In this document: piece by piece, positions 7,545 to 17,854 of the stretch
Numbering within the stretch: position 1 is the stretch's first letter
How the letters are laid out: each line of letters starts with the position of its first letter
Source of the DNA: Subdoligranulum variabile
GTDB taxonomy: Bacteria > Bacillota > Clostridia > Oscillospirales > Ruminococcaceae
Direction of reading: 5' to 3'
Assembly: GCA_003343905.1 (NCBI GenBank)
Contig: QAKI01000043.1
Span: 18,569 to 82,568 of the forward strand
DNA length: 64,000 bases
The notes under the pieces: model-generated
Seen by the model: only the letters and a program-made list of their open reading frames with translations
Databases searched by the model: none
Told to the model about the DNA's origin: nothing
Translations under genes and position numbers: made by a program

Positions 7545-8321
7545 ATGGCGGAACAACAGCCGATCATTTCCATCGACCATGTTTCGATGCGCTTCAACCT
7601 TGCCAAGGAAAAGCACGAAAGCCTCAAGGAATACTTTGTGGCCCTGCTGCACGGCGGGGTGCGCTTCGACGAATTTTTTGCGCTGGACGATGTGAGCTTT
7701 GACATCATGCCCGGCGACTTCTACGGCCTGATCGGCCTGAACGGCAGCGGCAAGTCCACGCTGCTCAAGATCATTTCCGGCGTGTACAAGCCTTCGTCCG
7801 GCAAGGTCACGGTGCGGGGCACCATCGCGCCGCTGATCGAACTGGGCGCGGGCTTTGATATGGACCTGACCGCGCGGGAGAACATCTACCTCAACGGCAC
7901 GGTCCTGGGCTACACGCCCAAATACATCGACTCCAAGTTCGAGGACATCGTGGAGTTCAGCGAACTGCGGGATTTCCTCGACGTGCCGCTGAAAAACTAT
8001 TCCTCCGGCATGGTGGCGCGCCTTGCCTTCGCGGTGGCGACCATGACCAAGCCGGACATCCTCATCGCGGACGAGATCCTGTCGGTGGGCGACTTCCTGT
8101 TCCAGGAAAAGTGCGAGCGCCGCATGGCGGAACTGCTCTCCGGCGGGACCACGGTCATTCTGGTCAGCCATTCCATCGAGCAAATCGAGCGTATGTGCAA
8201 CAAGGTGGCCTGGCTGGACCACGGCCACCTGCGCCGCAACGGCCCCACGGCCGAGATCACGGCGGAATACCGCCATTTTGAAAAGAAAGACGCCATGCCT
8301 GCCAAGCGGATGGAGGAATGA
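7545..8321 (+). CDS. polysaccharide ABC exporter, ATP-binding subunit (Wzt/TagH type)
   Basis: The 258-residue ATPase has Walker A GLNGSGKST (about 64-72), signature YSSGMVARLAFA (about 150-161) and Walker B ILIADEILSVGD (about 170-181). The N-terminal wrap with KEYFVALLHGG is the form seen in Wzt/TagH proteins. It ends right after the nucleotide-binding domain, with no carbohydrate-binding C-terminal domain, so substrate choice probably does not need a terminal modification. It follows the permease by 12 bp. Confidence 0.93.
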   Translation: MAEQQPIISIDHVSMRFNLAKEKHESLKEYFVALLHGGVRFDEFFALDDVSFDIMPGDFYGLIGLNGSGKSTLLKIISGVYKPSSGKVTVRGTIAPLIELGAGFDMDLTARENIYLNGTVLGYTPKYIDSKFEDIVEFSELRDFLDVPLKNYSSGMVARLAFAVATMTKPDILIADEILSVGDFLFQEKCERRMAELLSGGTTVILVSHSIEQIERMCNKVAWLDHGHLRRNGPTAEITAEYRHFEKKDAMPAKRMEE

Positions 8322-8329
8322 GGCTGCCC

Positions 8330-10201
8330 ATGAAGCAACGACCCGATAACGAACGCCCCGCCGACCTGGCCGTACAGGACAGCGTCGGCGGCATGGCCCG
8401 CCGCCTGCTGGACCCGGCCCATCTGCGGGACCTGGCGCGCCGTTCGGCCGCGACCCTGCGGGAACAGGGGGCCGAACAGCTCTGGCGGGATGTGACCTTC
8501 CGCGTGGGGCTGGCTTTCCACCATGACGACTGGCGCCACCGCGCCGACCTGCCGCTGCGCCGTACCCTCAAGGCCCAGCGGGCCGCCGGGCTGCAGGGGC
8601 CCTGCGTCAGCATCGTGGTGCCGGTGTTCAATACGCCGCTGCCCTTCTTCAAGCAGATGGTGCAGAGCGTGCGCCGCCAGACCTACCGGAACTGGCAGCT
8701 GGTGCTGGTGGATGCCAGCGATGCCGGGCATACGGCTCCCGGTTCTCTGGCGCAGCGGCTGGCCCGGCAGGACAGCCGGATCACCTATCAGAAGATCGAA
8801 AACGGCGGTATCGCCGCCAACACGACGGCGGGCTTCGCCGCCGCTACGGGGGAATACCTGGCCCTGCTGGACCACGACGATGTGCTGTACCCCAACGCCC
8901 TGTTTGAATGTGTGCAGACCATACAAAAGACAGGGGCGGACTTTGTGTATAGTGACGAGATCGTTCTCTCGGCCGATTTGAAAAAGCTGGGCGGCTACCA
9001 CTTCAAGCCGGACTTTGCGCCGGACTACCTGCGGGGCGTCAACTTCATCACTCATCTGGCGGTGTTCAGCCGCGCCCTGCTGGACAAGGCGGGCGCGTAT
9101 GAGTCCAGCGAGTACGACGGCGCGCAGGATCACGACCTGTTCCTGCGCCTGACCGAAAAAGCGCAGAGGATCGAGCACATCAAACGGGTGCTCTATATCT
9201 GGCGGGGCCATGCCGGCTCCACCGCCGCGGGCATGGAAGCCAAACCCTACGCCGTGGCGGCGGGGGAGAAGGCGGTCAACGCGCAGCTTGCGCGCCTGGG
9301 CCTGCCCGGCCGCGCCATGGCCGTGCCCGACGCCCCCGGCGCGTTCCAGGTGCGGTATGAGCTGACGGGCCGCCCGCTCGTCAGTGTGCTGATCCCCAAC
9401 AAGGACCACACCGACGATCTGGACCGCTGCCTGACCAGCCTGTACAAAAATGCCGGGTACGACAACTTTGAGGTGCTGGTCATCGAGAACAACTCCACCG
9501 ACCCCGCCACCGAAGCCTACTACCAGACCCTGCCCGGCCGGTTCGACCGCTGCCGGGTGGTGCGGTATGAGGGGCCTTTCAACTTCTCGGCCATCAACAA
9601 CTTCGGCGCGCGGTTCGCCGCGGGCGAACACCTGCTGCTGCTCAATAACGACATCGAGATCCTGTCCCCGGACTTCCTGCGGGAGCTGCTCAGTTACAGC
9701 CAGCGCCCCGACGTGGGCGCGGTGGGGGCCAAGCTCTACTATCCCGACGATACGATCCAGCACGCGGGCGTGCTCATGGGCATCAACGGCAGCGCGGGCC
9801 ACAGCCACAAAAGCTACCCCCGCACGGCGGTGGGCGATATGTACCGTCTGGTCACCACGCAGGACTATATGGCCGTTACCGGCGCCTGCCTGATGACGAA
9901 GGCGGCGCTTTACCGCGCGATGGACGGCCTGGATGAAGAAAAGTTCGCCGTGGCCTACAACGACGTGGACTACTGCCTGAAACTGTGGGAGCAGGGCCTG
10001 CTCAACGTCTACACCCCGCGCGCCGAAGCCTACCACTACGAGAGCAAGAGCCGCGGGCTGGACACCCTTTCCGAGAACGCGCGCCGCTACGAGCGCGAAA
10101 AGGCCAACTTCTACGCCAAATACAAGCAGTATATCGACCAGTACGACCCCTACTACAACCCCCATTTCAACAACCTGTTTGAAAACTTCGGCCTGAAATA
10201 A
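8330..10201 (+). CDS. glycosyltransferase with two GT2 domains
   Basis: The 623-residue protein contains two GT-A family 2 domains. The first starts near residue 85 (VSIVVPVFNTP) and has LLDHDDVLYP. The second starts near 350 (VSVLIPNKDHTDDLDRCLTSL) and has LLLNNDIEI. Such proteins add sugars, often rhamnose, to cell-wall or capsular glycans on the cytoplasmic face. The ATG at 8330 has TGAGG 6 bp upstream; the ATG at 8318 overlaps the ATPase stop but its GGAGG is only 1 bp away. It is paralogous to the gene at 10467. Confidence 0.9.
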   Translation: MKQRPDNERPADLAVQDSVGGMARRLLDPAHLRDLARRSAATLREQGAEQLWRDVTFRVGLAFHHDDWRHRADLPLRRTLKAQRAAGLQGPCVSIVVPVFNTPLPFFKQMVQSVRRQTYRNWQLVLVDASDAGHTAPGSLAQRLARQDSRITYQKIENGGIAANTTAGFAAATGEYLALLDHDDVLYPNALFECVQTIQKTGADFVYSDEIVLSADLKKLGGYHFKPDFAPDYLRGVNFITHLAVFSRALLDKAGAYESSEYDGAQDHDLFLRLTEKAQRIEHIKRVLYIWRGHAGSTAAGMEAKPYAVAAGEKAVNAQLARLGLPGRAMAVPDAPGAFQVRYELTGRPLVSVLIPNKDHTDDLDRCLTSLYKNAGYDNFEVLVIENNSTDPATEAYYQTLPGRFDRCRVVRYEGPFNFSAINNFGARFAAGEHLLLLNNDIEILSPDFLRELLSYSQRPDVGAVGAKLYYPDDTIQHAGVLMGINGSAGHSHKSYPRTAVGDMYRLVTTQDYMAVTGACLMTKAALYRAMDGLDEEKFAVAYNDVDYCLKLWEQGLLNVYTPRAEAYHYESKSRGLDTLSENARRYEREKANFYAKYKQYIDQYDPYYNPHFNNLFENFGLK

Positions 10202-10213
10202 GGAGGCCCTGCC

Positions 10214-10462
10214 ATGAAAAACCGCTTTGATACCCAGCTCCTCATCGAGGGGCATGACCTCGACGAGGACGTGATCCACGAGGGCATCCTGCACTGCGCC
10301 GAGGGCGACTGCCTGCTGGTGGTGGGGGACGAGGACCTCATCAAGGTCCACTACCACACCGACACGCCCTGGAAGGTGCTGGAATACGCCGCCACCCAGG
10401 GCGATATCCATACCATCATCATCGAAAATATGGAGCGGCAGGCCGACGGCCTGCACGGTTGA
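10214..10462 (+). CDS. free-standing FakA-middle-domain-like protein
   Basis: This 82-residue protein matches the central region between the DhaL-type kinase domain and the C-terminal part of FakA/YloV fatty acid kinases: RFDTQLLIEG at 4-13, GDCLLVVGDEDLIKVHYHT at about 31-49, and IIIENMERQ near the end. Neither the nucleotide-binding kinase domain nor the rest of FakA is present. An AGGAGG precedes the ATG. It lies 12 bp after one glycosyltransferase and 4 bp before the next, so it is co-expressed with glycan synthesis. Its function is unknown. Confidence 0.8.
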   Translation: MKNRFDTQLLIEGHDLDEDVIHEGILHCAEGDCLLVVGDEDLIKVHYHTDTPWKVLEYAATQGDIHTIIIENMERQADGLHG

Positions 10463-10466
10463 CGCC

Positions 10467-12305
10467 ATGAGCCTGGAAACAAAACGCATCAGGGAACTGT
10501 TCGGCTACGCCCGCACCCTGACCCGTGAGCAGGGCGTGGGGGTCATGGCCGCCCGCGCGGCGGGCTTTTTCAAGCGGCGCTTTTTTGGCAAACGGGCGCG
10601 TTACCTGCCCGCGGCCAAAACGCTGGAAGCCCAGCGGGCGGACGCGGCGCAGAACGCGGCCAACTGGCCCGTCATCAGCATCCTGACCCCGCTGTACAAC
10701 ACGCCGCCGCGCTTTTTGCAGCAGTTTTTGGACAGCGTGCAGGCCCAGACGGCCCCCAACTGGCAGCTTGTGCTGGCGGACGCCAGCGACGAGGCCCACG
10801 CCGAAGTGGGCCGCATGGCGCAGGAACGGGCCGCCCGTGACCCCCGCATCGTTTACCGAAAGATCGAGAACGGCGGCATCGCGGCCAACACCAACGCGGC
10901 CGCCCAGCTAGCCACGGGGGCGTATCTGGCGCTGGCCGACCACGACGATATGCTGGCCCCCCATGCGGTCTACTGCATGGGAAAGGCCCTGGCCGAAAGC
11001 GGGGCGGACTTCGCCTACAGCGACGAAGCCCTGTTCGAAAAGACCCCCCAGCGCCCCCGCGTGGGGCACTTCAAGCCGGATTACGCCCCCGAATACCTGA
11101 TGGCCGTCAACTACATCTGCCATCTGGCGGTGTTCCGCCGCAGCCTGTATGAAGCGGTGGGCGGCGAACGCCCCGAATGTGACGGCGCGCAGGACCACGA
11201 CCTGTTCCTGCGCCTTATTGACGAGATGCAGCGCCGGGACCCGGCAGCCAGACCGCTGCACATCCCCCAGGTGCTGTATTACTGGCGGGTGCACGCGGCG
11301 TCCACCAGCGGCGGCACCGCCGCCAAACCCTATGTGGAAGCCGCCGCCCGCAAGGCCGTGGCCGACCACCTGGCCGCCACCGGCCGCCGCGGCACGGTGG
11401 AAGCGGGCAAGTTCCCCGGCACCTGCCATGTGGTGTGGCAGATCCCGGACCCGCAGCCGCTGGTCTCCATCCTGATCCCCAGCAAAGACCACACCGACGA
11501 TCTGGAGACCTGCCTGCACAGCCTGTATGCCAGGACCACCTACGAGAACTTCGAGGTCATCGTCATCGAGAACAACTCCACCGACCCCGCCACCGAAGCC
11601 TATTATAAAAAGCTGCCCCAGCGGTATGACCGCGCCCGGGTGGTGCGCTATAAGGGCGGGTTCAATTTCAGCCGCATCAACAATTTTGGCCGCAAGTATG
11701 CCGCGGGCAGTTATCTGCTGCTGCTGAACAACGATGTGGAGGTCATCAACGGCGACTGGCTCACCCAGATGGTGGGCGAGTGCAGTCAGCCCGGCGTGGG
11801 CATCTGCGGGGCCATGTTGTACTACCCCGACGATACGATCCAGCACGCGGGCATCATCACGGGGCTGGGCGGCTACGCGGGCCACAGCCACAAATACCAC
11901 AAGCGGGGCGGCAGCGGGTATATGTTCCGGCTGGCTACCGTGCAGGACTTTTCCGCCGTGACGGCGGCCTGCCTGCTGGTGCGCACCGCCGTCTTTGACG
12001 CGGCCCACGGCCTGGACGAAAAGCTGACCGTGGCCTACAACGACGTGGACTTCTGCCTGCGCGTGCGGGACGCGGGCTGGCGCATCGTCTGGACGCCCTA
12101 CGCGGAACTGTACCACCATGAGAGCAAGTCCCGCGGTTCCGACGAGAAGGACCCCGCCAAACAGGCGCGCTTTGCCGCCGAACATGACCGCCTGTACGAA
12201 GTACACGGGCGGGACAATATCCTGCACGACCCCTACTATAACCCGGCGCTCTCGCTGGATTATGAGGACTTCCGTGAAAGCGGCGATCTGCGCCACCTGA
12301 AATAA
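10467..12305 (+). CDS. glycosyltransferase with two GT2 domains
   Basis: The 612-residue protein mirrors the one at 8330. The first GT-A domain begins near residue 66 (VISILTPLYNTPP) with LADHDDMLAP, and the second near 330 (LVSILIPSKDHTDDLETCLHSL) with LLLNNDVEV. Several stretches are nearly identical to the upstream paralogue, for example VIENNSTDPATEAYY, which supports an internal operon duplication. It should transfer a second sugar to the same glycan. Its end lies just before a strong terminator. Confidence 0.9.
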   Translation: MSLETKRIRELFGYARTLTREQGVGVMAARAAGFFKRRFFGKRARYLPAAKTLEAQRADAAQNAANWPVISILTPLYNTPPRFLQQFLDSVQAQTAPNWQLVLADASDEAHAEVGRMAQERAARDPRIVYRKIENGGIAANTNAAAQLATGAYLALADHDDMLAPHAVYCMGKALAESGADFAYSDEALFEKTPQRPRVGHFKPDYAPEYLMAVNYICHLAVFRRSLYEAVGGERPECDGAQDHDLFLRLIDEMQRRDPAARPLHIPQVLYYWRVHAASTSGGTAAKPYVEAAARKAVADHLAATGRRGTVEAGKFPGTCHVVWQIPDPQPLVSILIPSKDHTDDLETCLHSLYARTTYENFEVIVIENNSTDPATEAYYKKLPQRYDRARVVRYKGGFNFSRINNFGRKYAAGSYLLLLNNDVEVINGDWLTQMVGECSQPGVGICGAMLYYPDDTIQHAGIITGLGGYAGHSHKYHKRGGSGYMFRLATVQDFSAVTAACLLVRTAVFDAAHGLDEKLTVAYNDVDFCLRVRDAGWRIVWTPYAELYHHESKSRGSDEKDPAKQARFAAEHDRLYEVHGRDNILHDPYYNPALSLDYEDFRESGDLRHLK

Positions 12306-12308
12306 ACA

Positions 12309-12346
12309 GAAAAAGCCCCGTGCGCCATGCGGCGCGCGGGGCTTTT
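12309..12346. terminator. bidirectional terminator between convergent genes
   Basis: Arms AGCCCCGTGCGCC and GGCGCGCGGGGCT form a hairpin flanked by A-run on the left and T-run on the right. It can serve the glycan operon on the plus strand and the activase operon (stop at 12364) on the minus strand. Confidence 0.9.
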
Positions 12347-12363
12347 GGCTTATCTGAGCAGGG

Positions 12364-13686
<1,323 letters not shown>

Positions 13687-13723
13687 ACACTTTGCCTCAT
13701 CTCATGGGGGAAAAACGGGCGGC

Positions 13724-16657
13724 TCAGGCCTGCCCGGCGGCTTCGCGGCGTTCTTCCAGCGCGGCGAACAGGCTGCGCAGCCGGATGTTGACGGCGCCCA
13801 GGTTGGTGATCTCGTCGATCTTCAACTGGGTGTACAGCTTGCCGCCCGCCTGCAGGATCTCGCGGGTCTCGTCGGTGGTGATGGCGTCCAGCCCGCACCC
13901 GAAGGAAACGAGCTGAACCAGATCCATATCGGGCTGGGTGGTGCAGTACCGCGCCGCGGCGTACAGGCGGCTGTGGTAGGTCCACTGGTTCAGCACCGAG
14001 GTCTGGAACTTTTCTTCGTGCCAGCTCACCGAATCTTCGGTCACGACGGCGGCGCCCTGGCGGATGATGAGCTGGTCGATGCCGTGGTTCACTTCCGGGT
14101 CCACATGGTAGGGGCGGCCCGCCAGCACGATGATGTGGCGGCCTTCCTTGCGGGCCGCCGCGATGATCTGGGTGCCCTTGTCGCGCACCTGCTGCATATG
14201 GCGGGCGTATTCCGCATAGGCGGCGTCGATGGCCTCATGCACGGCCTTTTTGTCAAGGCCGGGGAAGGTCCGGGACAGCGATGCATAGAAATGCTTGTAG
14301 AAGTCCTTGCGCCGTTCCAGGTTGAAGTAGTCGTACAGCAGCGGCAGATTTTCCAGTTCGGGGCAGTTGCCGGCCAGCACTTCGGGGTAGTAGGCGACCA
14401 CCGGGCAGTTGTAGTGGTTGTCGCCCAGGTGTTCGTCCAGATTGTAGCTCATGCAGGGGTAGAACACCGCGTCCACGCCCTGCTGCGCCAGCCAGTGGAT
14501 GTGCCCGTGGCTCAGTTTGGCCGGGAAGCAGGCGGTATCGCTGGGGATGGTGGCCTGCCCGGCCTGGTACAGCTTGCGGTTGGAGAAGGGGCTCACCACC
14601 ACGGCGAAGCCCAGCTTCGTAAACAGCGTATGCCAGAACGGCAGCAGTTCATACATATTCAGGCACAGCGGGATGCCGATGCGCGCGCGGGGATGTTCGG
14701 GCGCGGGCGCGCTGCGGTACTGTTCCAGCAGTTGCAGCTTGTAGGCGTAAAGGTTCAGGTCCTCGTTATTGGCCTTGCCGGTCACCGGCTTGTCGCACCG
14801 GTTGCCGGAGATGTAACGCTTGCCGTCCGCAAAGACGTTGACGGTAAGCTGGCAGTGGTTGCCGCAGCCCTGGCACTGCACGGTGTTGACCTTCTGGCTG
14901 AAATGCTCCAGCTCTTCCTCGGTCAGCACGGTGCTGCGGGCGCCCGCGTCCGCGTGGCTGCGCCCGTGCAGGGCCGCGCCGTAAGCGCCCATCAGACCGG
15001 CGATGTCGGGCCGGATGACGTTGACGCCCATCTCCTTTTCAAAGGCGCGCAGCACGGCTTCGTTGTAGAAAGTGCCGCCCTGCACCACGATGTTGCGGCC
15101 CAGTTCTTCGGGGCTGGAAGCGCGGATGACCTTGTACAGCGCGTTCTTGACGACCGAGATCGAAAGCCCCGCGCTGATGTTCTCGATGGAAGCGCCGTCC
15201 TTCTGCGCCTGCTTGACCGAGGAGTTCATGAACACCGTGCAGCGGCTGCCCAGGTCCACGGGCTTGTCGGCAAAAAGGCCCAGGGCTGCAAATTCCTTCA
15301 CGTCATAGCCCAGCGCCTGGGCGAAGGTCTGCAAAAAGCTGCCGCAGCCGGAGGAACAGGCTTCGTTCAGGAAGATGTTGCTGATGGCCCCGTCCTCGAT
15401 CTTGAAGCACTTCATATCCTGGCCGCCGATGTCGATGATGAAGTCCACATCGGGCAGGAAGTGCTTGGCGGCGGTAAAGTGGGCCACCGTTTCCACCAGA
15501 CCGCGGTCACAGTGGAAAGCGTTCTTGATGAGTTCTTCGCCGTAGCCGGTGGTCGTCACGCTGGCGATCTGCAGGCCGGGGTGGTCCTGGTACAGTTTGA
15601 GCAGGGTGTCCCGCACCAGCGGCACGGGGTTGCCCAGGTTGGGGCGGTAGCTTTCAAACAGGATGTTGGCGTTCTGGTCGATGACCACCAGCTTGATGGT
15701 GGTGGAACCGGAGTCAATGCCGATGTGTACCGGCCCGCACTGGGCGCTGAACGGCAGGCAGGGCACCGTGGCTTTCAGGTGGCGGGCATGGAAGGCCTCG
15801 TACTCGTCCTTGTCCGCGAACAGCGGCGGCAGGCTCACATAGGTGGCCGTGGCACTGTAGTCGTCCAGTCGGCGGGCGACCTCGTGCAGGTCGTGTTCCT
15901 CGTCGGCGTAGTACGCCGCGCCCAGCGCCACATACAGCAGGCTGTTTTCGGGGCAAAGGCCCTGCACGCCCAGGGTCTTGTCAAAACTCTGGCGCAGCGT
16001 CTTGCTGAAGGTCAGCGGCCCGCCCAGATAGACGATGTTGCCCTGGATGGGGCGGCCCTGGGCCAGCCCGGCGATGGTCTGGTTGACCACGGCCTGATAG
16101 ATCGACGCGGCGATGTCCCCGGCCTGGGCGCCCTGGTTGATCAGCGGCTGGATGTCGCTCTTGGCGAACACGCCGCAGCGGGACGCGATGGTGTAGGTGC
16201 GGGTGGCGGTCTGGGCGGCGGCGTCCATCTCGTCGGCGCCCATCTTCAGCAGGGTCGCCATCTGGTCGATGAACGCGCCGGTGCCGCCCGCACAACTGCC
16301 GTTCATGCGGACCTCGGTGCCGCCGGTCAGGAACAGGATCTTGGCGTCCTCGCCCCCCAGCTCGATGATGCAGTCGGTGCCGGGCACCAGGCGGTTGGCC
16401 GCCACGCGGGTGGCGAACACTTCCTGCACAAAGGGGACCTTGCAGCTGTCCGCCAGGCCCATGCCGGCGGAGCCGGAAATGGCAAGGAAGGCGCGGCCGT
16501 CGGGCAGGTACTCGGCGGCGACCTTTTCCAGCAGCGCCTTGCCTTTTTCCAGAATATGGCTGAAATGACGTTCGTAGGTGGAAAACAGAAGTTTCCCGGC
16601 GTTGTCCAGCACAACGCATTTAATGGTGGTGGAACCAATGTCCAGACCAACTCTCAT
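13724..16657 (-). CDS. acyl-CoA dehydratase activase-like protein with two ASKHA domains
   Basis: The 977-residue protein has two BcrAD/BadFG-type ATPase domains: one from residue 1 (MRVGLDIGSTTIKCVVLD; NGSCAGGTGAF near 119) and one from about 305 (IGIDSGSTTIKLVV; EACSSGCGSF near 429). The cysteines in these motifs are those that bridge the activase dimer through a [4Fe-4S] cluster. A CQGCGNHC motif lies near 591, followed by a DUF2229-type region (RIGIPLCLNMYELLPF near 656). It should use ATP to drive low-potential electron transfer to a dehydratase. AGGAGG precedes its ATG. Confidence 0.9.
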   Translation of the reverse strand: MRVGLDIGSTTIKCVVLDNAGKLLFSTYERHFSHILEKGKALLEKVAAEYLPDGRAFLAISGSAGMGLADSCKVPFVQEVFATRVAANRLVPGTDCIIELGGEDAKILFLTGGTEVRMNGSCAGGTGAFIDQMATLLKMGADEMDAAAQTATRTYTIASRCGVFAKSDIQPLINQGAQAGDIAASIYQAVVNQTIAGLAQGRPIQGNIVYLGGPLTFSKTLRQSFDKTLGVQGLCPENSLLYVALGAAYYADEEHDLHEVARRLDDYSATATYVSLPPLFADKDEYEAFHARHLKATVPCLPFSAQCGPVHIGIDSGSTTIKLVVIDQNANILFESYRPNLGNPVPLVRDTLLKLYQDHPGLQIASVTTTGYGEELIKNAFHCDRGLVETVAHFTAAKHFLPDVDFIIDIGGQDMKCFKIEDGAISNIFLNEACSSGCGSFLQTFAQALGYDVKEFAALGLFADKPVDLGSRCTVFMNSSVKQAQKDGASIENISAGLSISVVKNALYKVIRASSPEELGRNIVVQGGTFYNEAVLRAFEKEMGVNVIRPDIAGLMGAYGAALHGRSHADAGARSTVLTEEELEHFSQKVNTVQCQGCGNHCQLTVNVFADGKRYISGNRCDKPVTGKANNEDLNLYAYKLQLLEQYRSAPAPEHPRARIGIPLCLNMYELLPFWHTLFTKLGFAVVVSPFSNRKLYQAGQATIPSDTACFPAKLSHGHIHWLAQQGVDAVFYPCMSYNLDEHLGDNHYNCPVVAYYPEVLAGNCPELENLPLLYDYFNLERRKDFYKHFYASLSRTFPGLDKKAVHEAIDAAYAEYARHMQQVRDKGTQIIAAARKEGRHIIVLAGRPYHVDPEVNHGIDQLIIRQGAAVVTEDSVSWHEEKFQTSVLNQWTYHSRLYAAARYCTTQPDMDLVQLVSFGCGLDAITTDETREILQAGGKLYTQLKIDEITNLGAVNIRLRSLFAALEERREAAGQA

Positions 16658-16771
16658 GGATCAAACCTCCTGGGAAAACGGGAAAAAATTGCGGGGCAAA
16701 CGGCGTTTTGCCGCAGGTCTCTGGCGTGGAAGAATCAAAACGACATACTACCACCGATACCATACTGTTTT

Positions 16772-16800
16772 ATTCTACATTTTTTTTCACGTTTTTGCAA
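16772..16800 (-). promoter_or_regulatory. promoter of the activase operon
   Basis: On the minus strand a TTGCAA (16795-16800) and a TAGAAT (16772-16777) are separated by 17 bp, about 115 bp before the activase start. The flanks are AT-rich, unlike the surrounding genes. Confidence 0.75.
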
Positions 16801-16833
16801 GAGAAAATCGTGGAAAAACCGACGGTTCCCCGC

Positions 16834-16878
16834 AAAAAGCACCGAAGCGGCGCAGAAAAAATTCTGCGCCGCCTCGGT
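16834..16878 (-). terminator. orphan intrinsic terminator, minus strand
   Basis: The arms ACCGA.GCGGCGCAGAA (from 16841) and TTCTGCGCCGC.TCGGT (to 16878) make a very stable hairpin. The minus-strand exit has five T (16834-16838). No protein gene precedes it on that strand within the 530-bp gap, so it may end a short non-coding transcript or block read-through from the queH side. Confidence 0.7.
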
Positions 16879-17190
16879 GTCAAAAGAAAAGAGGAGTATG
16901 GATGAAAAAACTTGGGGTCCCTGTCCTCGTTCCGGGTCCCTGCTCCCTTCCTGAGGACACTTACAGTATAACGGCCTTTTGTGACAAAGGGGTGAAAAAA
17001 ATCCAAATAAATTGCGAAAGAAATCAAAACAAACTATAAACGGCCGGCGGCGGTCGTACAAAGGGAAAAAATCCGGCAAAATTTTCGGAATATAATGCAA
17101 AAGTGCGTCGTATATGATATGATGATAGAAACACCTGCGGGCGGTCGCGGACCGCCGCGCCGGGCAGACGGGAAAGGGGGAGAGGCAGCC

Positions 17191-17820
17191 ATGCCGAACC
17201 GGGTCAATTACCAGCTTGCGATGGAGAAGGTCCTTGACGGCCTTGCAGCCGGGGGCAGCCGGCCGCGCCTGCTGCTGCACGCCTGCTGTGCGCCGTGTTC
17301 CAGCGCCACGCTGGAACGGCTGGCCGGCCATTTTGAACTGACGGTGCTGTATTACAACCCCAACATCTACCCCCCGGCGGAATACCGCCGCCGGGAACAG
17401 GAACTGGAACGCTTTGTGCGGCAGGCAGGGTACCGCTTCCCGGTGGTGGAACTGCCCTATGACCCGCAGGAATTTTACGACGCCGTGCGGGGGCTGGAAC
17501 AGGAGCCGGAAAAAGGCGCGCGCTGCACCGTATGCTACCGCCTGCGGCTGGAACAGGCCGCGCGGTACGCGGCGGAACACGGGTTCGCATGGTTCTGCAC
17601 GACGCTGTCCATCTCGCCCATGAAGGACCCCGTGCGCATCAACGAACTGGGGGCGGAACTGGGCGCGCAGTACGGCGTGCGGTTCCTGCCCAGTGAATTC
17701 CGCAAAAAAGACGGCTACCGGCGCAGCCTGCAGCTCAGCGCCGAATACGGGCTTTACCGGCAGGACTACTGCGGGTGCGTGTTCAGCAGGCGGGCGCGCG
17801 GCATACAGGACGAAGCATGA
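17191..17820 (+). CDS. queH: epoxyqueuosine reductase QueH
   Basis: The 209-residue protein has the DUF208/QueH cysteine set: HACCAPCSS (about 30-38), CTVCYRLRLEQAA (about 112-124) and DYCGCVFS (about 191-198). These ligate an iron-sulfur cluster and a second metal. The enzyme carries out the last step of queuosine synthesis, reducing epoxyqueuosine in tRNA to queuosine. The ATG at 17191 has GGGGGAG 8 bp upstream. The window also has queT under preQ1 control, so queuosine metabolism is present at two sites. Confidence 0.95.
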   Translation: MPNRVNYQLAMEKVLDGLAAGGSRPRLLLHACCAPCSSATLERLAGHFELTVLYYNPNIYPPAEYRRREQELERFVRQAGYRFPVVELPYDPQEFYDAVRGLEQEPEKGARCTVCYRLRLEQAARYAAEHGFAWFCTTLSISPMKDPVRINELGAELGAQYGVRFLPSEFRKKDGYRRSLQLSAEYGLYRQDYCGCVFSRRARGIQDEA

Positions 17821-17854
17821 CACAGCGGCCCCCTGCGGCCGGAGAGAGGGAAGG

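Larger units (their letters stand above)
16658..17190. other. 533-bp intergenic region between divergent activase and queH genes
   Basis: The region holds the activase promoter (16772-16800, minus), a strong minus-strand terminator (16834-16878), a possible minus-strand -10 TATACT (16965-16970) upstream of that terminator, and a TATAAT at 17091-17096 that may serve queH. I see no convincing protein gene. Confidence 0.6.

Noticed and set aside
16902..17039. 45-codon plus-strand frame starting MKKLGVPVLVPGPCSLPEDT with GAGGAG upstream
   Set aside because: It has no promoter, no recognisable domain and an odd composition, and its start overlaps the region of the minus-strand transcript candidate. 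I do not call it a gene.
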